This document shows positions 1-8,012 of a DNA stretch of 64,000 nucleotides, one piece after another. The DNA comes from an uncultured Bacteroidales bacterium. Its GTDB lineage: Bacteria; Bacteroidota; Bacteroidia; Bacteroidales; Paludibacteraceae. The stretch lies in the NCBI GenBank assembly GCA_934728255.1, contig CAKVEC010000004.1, positions 1 through 64,000 on the forward strand, given 5' to 3'. The stretch's first letter is position 1. Each line of letters begins with the position of its first letter. The notes below the pieces were generated by a model, which saw only the letters and a list, made by a program, of their open reading frames with translations, was not told the DNA's origin and ran no database searches. The translations under genes were made by a program, and so were the position numbers.

Positions 1-77
1 AGCACGTTGGAGCCGTGCTGCTTGCGGCTTTCCAATACTTCCGCATCGGACAAGCCTGTGTAATGATGTTGTGCCAT
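1..77 (-). CDS. Cation-translocating P-type ATPase, N-terminal fragment
   Basis: The reverse strand reads from an ATG at 77 to the window edge. The 25 codons give MAQHHYTGLSDAEVLESRKQ followed by HGSNVL, which resembles the N-terminal cation-ATPase domain (GLS-x-EV-x-x-SR-x-x-HG-x-N-x-L) of calcium-type P-type ATPases common in Bacteroidales. The family pumps Ca2+ or related cations across the inner membrane. All catalytic parts (DKTGT loop, transmembrane helices) lie outside the window, so substrate and completeness cannot be judged. It reads away from the operon at 317-11412. Confidence 0.7.
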   Translation of the reverse strand, partial: MAQHHYTGLSDAEVLESRKQHGSNV

Positions 78-205
78 TGTATAGTATAAAATTGGTTTTC
101 TTACAGGACAGACGCTGTTCTAAATTGCATATCAAACAGAAATATGCATTAAACCAATGCATAATCTGCATAAAACAACCGTTTATCCTATATAAAAAAG
201 GGTAT

Positions 206-281
206 TCTTTCTACGTCCTTTCTACGTCCTTTCTACGTAATTGATATTATAAAGTACGCTATTGTATATTATGCATATTTC
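206..281 (+). repeat. Composite dispersed repeat, copy A (TTTCTACGTCC x3 plus AT-rich tail)
   Basis: Three tandem TTTCTACGTCC-like units are followed by TACGTAATTGATATTAT and an AT-rich segment ending in TATGCATATTTC. Copies with the same order of parts lie at 13030-13116 (same orientation) and 56473-56566 (inverted). It sits downstream of the 317-889 gene and just upstream of the ATPase start at 77. No ORF or promoter is evident in it. Confidence 0.75.
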
Positions 282-316
282 TCGGGACAAGTCGGGGACT
301 TACATATTCCCTGTAC

Positions 317-889
317 TTATTTAAGAAATTCCTCCTCGCTGATTTCTTCCGTACGGAAATTGTTTTCCATACGACCGTTCACAACATTCAGTTGCAAAAT
401 ATAATTGACCATTTCCCGTGAGTTCTTCTTGCCGAAATCATAAGCGGAACAACTCCGTTCATACAACACATTTTGCGTAAATTTGCCTATTTTGAGACCA
501 TCGCTTTCACGCTCCATCCATGCCTGCCCGAATGCCAACTTGATATAGTATCGCCCTTGCGGTATCTGATTGATGGTAACCGTCTTATTTTGCGGGACAT
601 AGACACACCTAACGGTTTGCTCCGTATTGATATCCACAATCTTCAGAACAACATCATAACCGTTGCCCACCTGGATGTCAAAATAGTTATCCTGCATCCC
701 ATAACGCGGCGTGATGCCATAGTCTTTCCCGATCTCGCCTCCCGAGCGGTCAACGAAATTCCAGCCTTGCGAAAGCAACTGCTCTTGGACTACATTTATC
801 GAACTATCGCCGCATTGCCGTTGTGCAGTCCGGTTGGTACAAGCAACAAACATGCAAGCAGACAGGAAAATTAAAAATATATTCTTCAT
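317..889 (-). CDS. Predicted lipoprotein, last gene of the tubulin/Hsp70/TerD operon
   Basis: 190 residues from the ATG at 889. This start gives a short lipoprotein signal (MKNIFLIFLSACMFVACTN, lipobox FVAC, Cys17), while upstream in-frame starts lie inside the intercistronic hairpin at 905-940. The mature part looks beta-rich (for example DNYFDIQVGNGYDVVLKIVD, then a RYYIKLAFG strand) and ends in an acidic tail. I recognise no family. As the distal gene of the operon it is plausibly the envelope-facing partner of the membrane and wall-binding protein encoded just upstream. Function unknown; the lipoprotein call is solid, the partner role is inference. Confidence 0.75.
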   Translation of the reverse strand: MKNIFLIFLSACMFVACTNRTAQRQCGDSSINVVQEQLLSQGWNFVDRSGGEIGKDYGITPRYGMQDNYFDIQVGNGYDVVLKIVDINTEQTVRCVYVPQNKTVTINQIPQGRYYIKLAFGQAWMERESDGLKIGKFTQNVLYERSCSAYDFGKKNSREMVNYILQLNVVNGRMENNFRTEEISEEEFLK

Positions 890-904
890 ACCTGAATTCA
901 TAGC

Positions 905-940
905 ATTGGCAGGTTGGCAACAAAGTGCCAACCTGCCAAT
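905..940. other. Perfect 15-bp intercistronic hairpin
   Basis: 905-919 and 926-940 are perfect inverted repeats (ATTGGCAGGTTGGCA) with a 6-nt loop, between the stop codon at 949-951 and the start at 889. In the operon direction no U-run follows, so it looks more like an mRNA-processing, stability or attenuation element than a classical terminator. On the plus strand it is followed by a T-rich stretch. Confidence 0.75.
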
Positions 941-948
941 TTATTTTG

Positions 949-1500
949 TTAAAGCCCATTGCTTTCCCTATAGATTTCGTTTACCCGATTTTGGATTTCC
1001 GAGTACCGGTCTCCCAATCTCTCGCGGCGTTCCGCGCCGTTACCATAATCACCACGGATGACCCGACGGGCTTGTTCTTCCAACGAGCCAGATAATGCGG
1101 CAGGGGTTGAGGCTGTTGTTTTGCGGACAGTATTTTCTTTTTGTTCCGCAACAGAAGTCGCCGGTTCATGTACTTTTTCTGCAGGAATCTCTTCCGCCTC
1201 GATTTCTTCTGCAACAGGAGCATCGGGACCGGGGATTGTTTCTTCTGCAACAGACTCTTCCGATTGCGCCGGAACGGGCATTTCGGTCTTGCCCGTTGCC
1301 TCAATCGGTGTATTCTCCGTATTTGAGTCAGTATCTCTGAAAATAAAGGACAGGGCTACAGCCAGAGCCACTACAACGAGAATAACAACGATCCACCATT
1401 TCTTGGTGCCATTGCCCTTATTCCCCGCAGGTGCGGCAACAGGTTCTTCCTCAGCCACTTTCGTACGGAGCGTAACTTTGTGTTTCAGTGTTGTTGCCAT
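949..1500 (-). CDS. Bitopic membrane protein with C-terminal CW_7 (Cpl-7) wall-binding domain
   Basis: 183 residues. Residues 1-33 are a basic, presumably cytoplasmic segment beginning MATTLKHKVTLRTK. Residues 35-54 form one hydrophobic helix (WWIVVILVVVALAVALSFIF). Residues 58-135 are a Glu/Pro/Ala-rich linker. The last 45 residues carry RRVIRGDYGNGAERRERLG followed by a Q-x-RVNEIY end, which matches the CW_7/Cpl-7 repeat (VI-x-G-x-[WY]-GNG-x-ER-x-x-RL ... VQ-x-[RK]-VNE) known from phage lysozymes, where it binds peptidoglycan muropeptides. Inference: it spans the inner membrane and holds the cytoplasmic module to the cell wall. The N-terminal T-L-K-x-K-[VI]-T-L motif is shared with the TerD-like protein encoded 9 bp upstream. 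No catalytic domain is visible. Confidence 0.75.
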   Translation of the reverse strand: MATTLKHKVTLRTKVAEEEPVAAPAGNKGNGTKKWWIVVILVVVALAVALSFIFRDTDSNTENTPIEATGKTEMPVPAQSEESVAEETIPGPDAPVAEEIEAEEIPAEKVHEPATSVAEQKENTVRKTTASTPAALSGSLEEQARRVIRGDYGNGAERRERLGDRYSEIQNRVNEIYRESNGL

Positions 1501-1509
1501 ACCAGAAGA

Positions 1510-2088
1510 TCAGTTACAAATCAACGAAAAACCGGGGATTTCCTCGAAGGCGGTACCCAAATCCATCACGCGACTTTCATTTTTCAACGCATTGACACCA
1601 TCGTTGTTTTTGATAGAGCATACACAATAGATTGGTCCTTCGTCTTTGGAATCGGCAAGCACCTCCAGATAATCACCCGAATCACTTTGCAGTTCCACAC
1701 GTCCTCCCTCATCTGCATAGGTAACGTTCTCCTGCTCAATAGCCGCATCGTAATTGACAATGCAGACATAAGCAGTATCTATCTCGGCAAGACTTGCCAC
1801 ATTGATCTGCTCAACCTCTTCACCACCGGCAGAAGGTTCTTTCTTGTCACCCATGTGAAGGATATAGGGGAACTGGTCGAGACTGCCGAGATCGCTTTTC
1901 TTACCACGATACTCATTAGAGAATACGCCACCGACATTTCCATCTTTTTTCTTAAAGAACAGGCACAAATCAAGATCTGTAGCGGAACTCCACATCAACT
2001 TGATTTTGAGTTTACCTCCAAAGGTAAAATCTGCAGTTTCACCCTTCTTTTTAAGGGTGATTTTCTTTTTAAGTGTTACTTCAGCCAT
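1510..2088 (-). CDS. TerD-fold protein (tellurium-resistance/stress family)
   Basis: 192 residues from the ATG at 2088; the longer frame upstream has no better start. After an N-terminal strand (MAEVTLKKKITLKKKG), residues about 27-190 show TerD-family landmarks: a ...SATDLDLCLFF strand matching the FDLD-x-SAFLL signature, then HMGDKKEPSAGGEEVEQINV matching the HTGDN-x-x-GEG-x-GDDE-x-I-x-V Ca2+-binding stretch, then LAEIDTAYVCIVNYDA. TerD proteins are Ca2+-binding beta-sandwich proteins in Ter-type stress systems alongside vWA and other partners. Known Ter operons normally contain TerC, TerB or TerY, which are absent here. The role in this operon is inferred, not shown. Confidence 0.75.
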   Translation of the reverse strand: MAEVTLKKKITLKKKGETADFTFGGKLKIKLMWSSATDLDLCLFFKKKDGNVGGVFSNEYRGKKSDLGSLDQFPYILHMGDKKEPSAGGEEVEQINVASLAEIDTAYVCIVNYDAAIEQENVTYADEGGRVELQSDSGDYLEVLADSKDEGPIYCVCSIKNNDGVNALKNESRVMDLGTAFEEIPGFSLICN

Positions 2089-2151
2089 AATGCTTTTAAT
2101 TTGGTTTGTTATTTTCCTGTTATTCCAACTATGCAGAATAACCAAGTTTGC

Positions 2152-4605
2152 TTAAAAATCAAAGTCCGAATTATGCGGAGATGTATTCCTGGGATCCTTC
2201 TTTTTTTTGTTTGGCATATCCATATCAAAGAAATCATCCCCCGTTTGAGCGGTTACTTTTCCTTTCGGTTTTGGAACAGCACCTGACACCGGTCGGGTTG
2301 CCCTTCCAAAGAAATCATCGTCCGAAACGGGCTGGTGTTTTGGCGAGACTGTCTCCACCCGCTGTTCCTCGGCGGCAAAGATACGTATTCTTAAATCTTT
2401 ATAGGTGTCTATGTAATCCGGTTGTTCCGATTGGAGAGACTGCAATTCTTTTTCTGCCGTTTCCAATCGTCCATCAGCAATAAGTGTTTTAATTTCTGCT
2501 ACCTTAGTTTCAAAGTTCCGTCGTTTGTTCTCTTCTTCCCTTTTTTTATTCTCTGCCTGTATTTTGGCACGTGCTTTTTCCAACTTACAACGGATGTCCT
2601 CTGCAGAGTCTATGGATAAGGCATTTTCACAAAGTGTAGCCACCAAAGTCCAATTCTCATCAAAGAATGCGGTATCAATATCCGAGCGTAATTGTTGTAG
2701 CCGTTGTTTACGCTGTTCGTTTTCCTGTATGCTACTCTGCAGTTGCTGTGCTTTTTCGCTCCATCTGCGCACGTTGGAAGAGTCCCAATCCGCCAACTGT
2801 CCGCAGATCTCTACTGCAGCATCCAGCCTCTTGGTTTGTTCTGCGTTTTGAAGTTGCGTTTTCAGTTCCTGCAGTTTGCTCAAAAACTCCTGCTGACGCA
2901 GTTCCAATCCATGCAGTCGCTCGGTGGCGGCTGCATTTTTCTCATCCAGGCTCAATGCTTTTTTCAACTCTGCAGCAGCCTCCGCGTACGATTTCTGCGC
3001 TTCAAACAAGTCCGCACGAGTCAGATATTCTTTGATACGGTCTTCGATAGCAAGATGATTTTTCGATTCCTCATAGATACGCTGTGCCTCCAAAGAGGAA
3101 GGTTTTATATTCAACGCATTTTCCGCCTGTGCCTTGGCTTCATTCCATTGTTTGTTGTCAAAACTTTGTTTTGCCCTTTGTATAATGGAGTTATACTGCT
3201 TTGCCGTGGCGGCTTCTTCGGCAGCAAGGCGAATGGCATCTTGCAGTTTTTGGGCAGCCTCAGGATCCTCCGGGCGCACTGCCAAAGCATCCCTGCAATT
3301 ATCCTGCATACCCATATAATCTTGCCGCCGTTCACATTCTGCAGCGGCCTCCATATAGGTTTGGTATCGCACATCGGCCTCGTGAGCCTCCCGCTCTGCT
3401 GTTGCCGCTTTTTCCTGTTCTACCGCTGCCTGTTTTTTCCGTTCTTCCTCTTCGCGTGCGTTTTTCAACCTGAGCGCCTCCGCCTCTGCGCTTTGTTCAA
3501 AAAGCGTAGTGGCATCCGAAAATTGAGAACAATCCAAGACCGAATACACCCCGACGATATTAGGCAGTTCGGATTCCTTGTACCTGACTATCTTATCAAC
3601 CAAGAAACGTTCTGAAATACCGCGTTCAAATTGTGCGTTGGTAAACGTATTTCCCAAGAACAAAATGCCCTTGATTTCATCTACACGGATATTCAATTGG
3701 CGAATAAATTCAGATATTATCCGAATAATATCATCCACAATAACACTTGTCCGATCATCTATCTTTTTCTTCACGATGGAAACCGAGCAAGCATTTGCCT
3801 TATGTCCGGAGAAGAATACATTGGGAATAGAGATCGGGATACCCGATTTGGCGTTGGATAGTTTAATCAACCAATCATCCACGAACTGGCACATTCGGAG
3901 ACATTCGTCATTGATTTCCGTCTGTGAGGACAAAAAATGCAAACGGCTGTTCAGATTCTCGACAATGGTTTCAATCAATGCGCGTCCTCTCTGATCCGTC
4001 CCCATACCAGGGAGTACACTCTCTGCCAAACGGTTGAAATAATTGCCCTCGTGCTTAAAAACGGAATAGTGCAGGTTCTCATTACAGGCATCCAAAACCA
4101 AATAATCTCCCGCTGCACGGAAATAACCGTGCCGATAGCCATACTCCAATGCCAGGTGTCCTATCCGAGCCACACTTTCCTTTACAACGAAGCCATTCTC
4201 GTCCAAAATATCAAGGAATGCTTTACGCGCAACATCCATAATATCGGAAGAAAAAGAGACAAAAGTAGTGATGTCTTTTTCCATATCCAACTCTCTTTTG
4301 ATATGATTGAATATGCCGGACACCTCAAATATGTCTTTCAGTTCCCGTTGTCGACCATAGATGGTAAAAGACCGGCGCGGGTCAGCCAGCAGAGAAAAAA
4401 TATCTCCATAATAGTGTAATTCTTTATCCCGATAATGCGACTGGTTATCCTTGCCATAGACAATCTGATTATTGGCAATATCTTCGTAGAAATAGAGCCA
4501 GAAACGGTCTTCTCTATTCGGCAACCGGATAAGACGAGGCACCCCATCGATGCAAACCGCACCGATGAGATACCACTTATCCACATATAACGCAAGCGAT
4601 TTCAT
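2152..4605 (-). CDS. Degenerate Hsp70-fold domain with coiled coil, TPR-like repeats and DDFF tail
   Basis: 817 residues. Residues 1-360 follow the order of an Hsp70 nucleotide-binding domain but lack its catalytic residues. LALYVDKWYLIGAV (4-17) sits where the phosphate-1 loop DLGTTNS would be. VSFSSDIMDVARKAFL (116-131) and ARIGHLALEYGYRHG (146-160) mirror the VPAYFNDAQR and EPTAAALAYG helices. YLVLDACNENLHYSVF (168-183) mirrors the phosphate-2 strand LVLDAGGGTFDVSV. GILFLGNTFTNAQF (313-326) mirrors the adenosine motif. Residues about 370-410 are a Glu/Lys/Ala coiled coil, then TPR-like helices to about 725. The tail repeats DDFF twice and ends SDFDF. Likely a non-ATPase partner or scaffold for the ATPase encoded upstream (16 bp away). 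Confidence 0.65.
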   Translation of the reverse strand: MKSLALYVDKWYLIGAVCIDGVPRLIRLPNREDRFWLYFYEDIANNQIVYGKDNQSHYRDKELHYYGDIFSLLADPRRSFTIYGRQRELKDIFEVSGIFNHIKRELDMEKDITTFVSFSSDIMDVARKAFLDILDENGFVVKESVARIGHLALEYGYRHGYFRAAGDYLVLDACNENLHYSVFKHEGNYFNRLAESVLPGMGTDQRGRALIETIVENLNSRLHFLSSQTEINDECLRMCQFVDDWLIKLSNAKSGIPISIPNVFFSGHKANACSVSIVKKKIDDRTSVIVDDIIRIISEFIRQLNIRVDEIKGILFLGNTFTNAQFERGISERFLVDKIVRYKESELPNIVGVYSVLDCSQFSDATTLFEQSAEAEALRLKNAREEEERKKQAAVEQEKAATAEREAHEADVRYQTYMEAAAECERRQDYMGMQDNCRDALAVRPEDPEAAQKLQDAIRLAAEEAATAKQYNSIIQRAKQSFDNKQWNEAKAQAENALNIKPSSLEAQRIYEESKNHLAIEDRIKEYLTRADLFEAQKSYAEAAAELKKALSLDEKNAAATERLHGLELRQQEFLSKLQELKTQLQNAEQTKRLDAAVEICGQLADWDSSNVRRWSEKAQQLQSSIQENEQRKQRLQQLRSDIDTAFFDENWTLVATLCENALSIDSAEDIRCKLEKARAKIQAENKKREEENKRRNFETKVAEIKTLIADGRLETAEKELQSLQSEQPDYIDTYKDLRIRIFAAEEQRVETVSPKHQPVSDDDFFGRATRPVSGAVPKPKGKVTAQTGDDFFDMDMPNKKKKDPRNTSPHNSDFDF

Positions 4606-4620
4606 TTACCGCTATATGAA

Positions 4621-7600
4621 CTACCGATTAAACACCTTTTTTATCAATGTATTCAAGAAACACGAGCCTTCTGCAATAATAATGGGTTGATGATAATGGA
4701 ATCCATCTGTATTTTTCTTACATGCTTTCTTGTACTCATCATCATTATTGCAAATAAAACTTGCCACTTTATTAGGAAGATCCTCCAAATCTTCACGCAA
4801 AGCAGCATCCGCCTGTTGATATAACTTGGTTTTCTTGCTGACAAACTCAATAAAGACATTCATAAACACCTCAAAGTTCTCAGCACCGGAAAAATCAAAA
4901 TTATTCATCTGGTTGCCGAAGTAGTCTCCAGTAAGTTCATCATCAATATGCAGTTCGCGCAAAGAGCCATCCGGCATTGTAAAGCGGATACCCGTTTCAC
5001 CGCATATATCCGAGTCTTTTTGCTGAATGGACAGAACCAGATCTTTAGGGTCGCACAAACCTTTCGCCACTTCCGCCTTGTTATCAATCTCTATCTCGTC
5101 GCGATATTTTATATCCAAATCGGTATCCGCTATGAGCCGAACCCCCTCATTGACACACCGAGCATAGTATTCCGCAGTGGCACGATGTCCGGCAGAATTG
5201 CGCAACCAATGGAACAAGCGTCCTCCCTTTCCAAACGACAGAATATCTATCCGCTTAATATGTTCAAGATGTTGCGTTTTGATCGTTTTGCCTATCAAAA
5301 TACCAGAATAGAACAGCAGCAGACCAGTAACGTAAGCAGGAATGGTAAATACAAACCGAGCATTAGCATCAATTGATTGATAGAATGTTTCGTATTCTTC
5401 CGGCGTTTTCAGTTGATCAAAAATACTATTCAGGTAATAAGGTGCCTTAGACGGCTCAGTGAGAATCTCGCGTATATTTGCCACATATACATTGGTTTTA
5501 CCTCCTTCGTGGAAATTAACCAATGCCTGTCGGAAACTCTGCGACTTGATAACAGCATTGAAGAAAACACCCGCAGCAAGTCTGACGGAACTTTCCCTAT
5601 ACAACGTAGCCTTATTGCCATTATTGGGATCTTTTGCCAAGAGCAGAATATCGCTTGTACTGCCTCCGACATCGATACCCAAAAACATATTATCCCTATT
5701 CAAGCCAAAATCTTGAGACAAGGCGAAACTGCATACCGCCTCCGCTTCAGTAGTCAGATGATCGGACAGAACAGGATGACAACCGCTGATAGGAGTAATT
5801 TTACACAAATCCTCAAATATCTTTTCCACATCATTTACGTCCGCTTCCATCATAGACCCCGGATAACTCCAAGCAATCTGTTCCGGACGCATTTTGTTGG
5901 TATATAGGAAAGCACACACTTGCAGCCAAATCGTTTTTAGAAAAGCCCGCTTTTTCTGCATACCTTTCTCATTGTCCAACCACTTCATATTGTAGTGCAG
6001 AACACCCGCCTGAGTTTTGATCTCATACTGATCCATTTCTTTGACGAGCACATTGGGGCGATTAACCGGCACGCCCCCGGCAATCTCTTCGGACTCATTG
6101 TACGGATTGTAACGTGGATCATGCTCATGGAGCCAAGATTTCATCTGACCATTCTCCGCCGGGAAATTAGTGAAGAACAATAGTTCGTTGTTCTCCGCAA
6201 TAGCACGGCGATCTTCATTCTCGCGTCCGACCAATACCGTACGATAATTTCTAAACTCTACCGGTTCGGCACCTCTATCATCCACATTATAATACACACA
6301 TGTGTTGTTGCTACCGAAATCCACACCGACGACAGCATTACCGTTAGACTCGATAGTTGTCAGGTCTTTGATTATATCCGATCGGAAAATAAGATAACCG
6401 GCATGCAAATCCTTTCCTGTTTCTTTCACTGTAGCGGAGAGCCCCATAGCAGGTTTATCCACACTCAATATATTATATTTAGGAAGGTCATCGCCCACGC
6501 CGGCAGGATAAGATACCAATGTCTTAACCGTAACCTGTTTTTGTTCTGACACGACCGGCACATAATTGGCTGTAAGAAAATGATTATCAATCGTACGTAG
6601 GATGCGTTTCTGCCATCTGAATATAGGAGTGAACTGCTCTACTGCATCTGCAGTGAATTCAGTATAGAAATAATATTTGTTCCATTTTTCCGAGACAAAA
6701 TTCGGCCACATGATCACCTTGCCAAGATCCGTCATCCAATCTATTTCATATTCACGGGTATTCAAGGATACCTTTTGCCCGTCGATTTCCACGACCAGTG
6801 AAACCGCTAATTGTCCGGCGTCAGTAATCACCGCCGAGAGACTTGTATTACCCGAATTGTTATATCCAAGCAATGAGCCGAAACTATTTTGGAATATGTC
6901 GACACCTGTCTCAGAGAGAGGTAAAGTAAAATAACACGTAGTACGATCTTGTATATTTTTTACCTGCAGGAAAAATACGGGTGCATCGGATAACTTGGAG
7001 TGTTCAGAGTTGTCTTCTGACCAGCCGATAACAAAACGATCATCGCTCAATAACTTCTGCACATCGCCCACCAGACGATAATCACCGTCATTGGTATAAG
7101 TAAACGTGAAATCCGGTTTCAGATATACAGGGACATCGCTATGATATAAAACAGAAAATGGAGAGAATAGATTTGTATATTGCGCCACAGGTCCTTTGCC
7201 ACGCAATGCTCCCTTACCTTTCTTAGCCAACTGTTCTTCCCACAGACGGCTCATATTCTTCAGTCCACCAATACCTACAAACGGTTTATCTCCCCTATGG
7301 GAATTGATCAGTCTCTCAAATTCCTCAATATTCGTATTCATATTACGAACAAAGAGATATACTTTTTGCAACTGATCAAAGGTTAGGAAAGTGGTCGGAT
7401 CTTCAAATTTCCCATTCCTATACCAGTTGATATCCGAAGCATCCGCACCCAAATGATCATAGTTAATGCCGGTAAACACACCTGTCAGCGGAGACGTTCC
7501 CCCGACAAGATGATCACGATAATAGATCAACTGAATGAAAGGCTGAGCATCCGGATCTTTAGACAGTATTTCCGGGTTGCTCCAAATATCCCGATCCTCA

Positions 7601-8004
7601 AACAACATACGCCCGAATGCGGAAGCGATATCGTAGTCTTCGCCCTTCACATCCATATAAACCGGCGAAGAAAAACGAATTCTATCCGGATACAAAGCAA
7701 TCAATGCCATCAGCCCTTTCCACTCGCCGAACAATAATTCATAGAACTGATTCAACCCCGCTTGGTCTATATTCGGATCCGGCGTGGACAAGGTCTGCAT
7801 AGCAAACTTGAACAACTTGGCACGCGCCTACGGAGTAGGCACGCCAGAAATAAGAGCACTCAACTTGTCGGCCGTAATGCCCTCTAGTATTTTTCCGGTT
7901 TCAATACCCTGAATATATGATGGTGCGTCATCCAGTTCATTCCACTTACCCTGAGTACCCGTTGTTTTGGTGGTATAACTCTTGATTAATAAGGCTTTTG
8001 ACAT
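4621..8004 (-). CDS. Large Hsp70/actin-fold ATPase, interrupted by an in-frame TAG
   Basis: From the ATG at 8004 the frame runs 58 codons (MSKALLIKSYTTKTTGTQGK ... LISGVPTP) to a TAG at 7828-7830, then continues open for 1068 codons to a TAG stop at 4621-4623. The ATG has a purine-rich GGGAAT just upstream and lies 8 bp after the previous gene. The only starts after the stop are a TTG at 7815 and an ATG at 7800. Counting from 7815, residues about 495-505 hold VGVDFGSNNTCVYY (phosphate-1 loop) and about 711-722 hold MFLGIDVGGSTSDILLL (phosphate-2), so the C-terminal half is an intact Hsp70/actin-superfamily ATPase. The N-terminal 490 residues are unassigned. Either a nonsense mutation, a base-call error, or translation from the internal start. 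Total 1127 codons if read through. Confidence 0.7.
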
Positions 8005-8012
8005 ATTCCCGC

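Noticed and set aside
7828..7830. TAG read as a sense codon (alternative genetic code)
   Set aside because: TAG is used as the terminal stop by several genes here, including the end of the same gene at 4621-4623 and uvrB.
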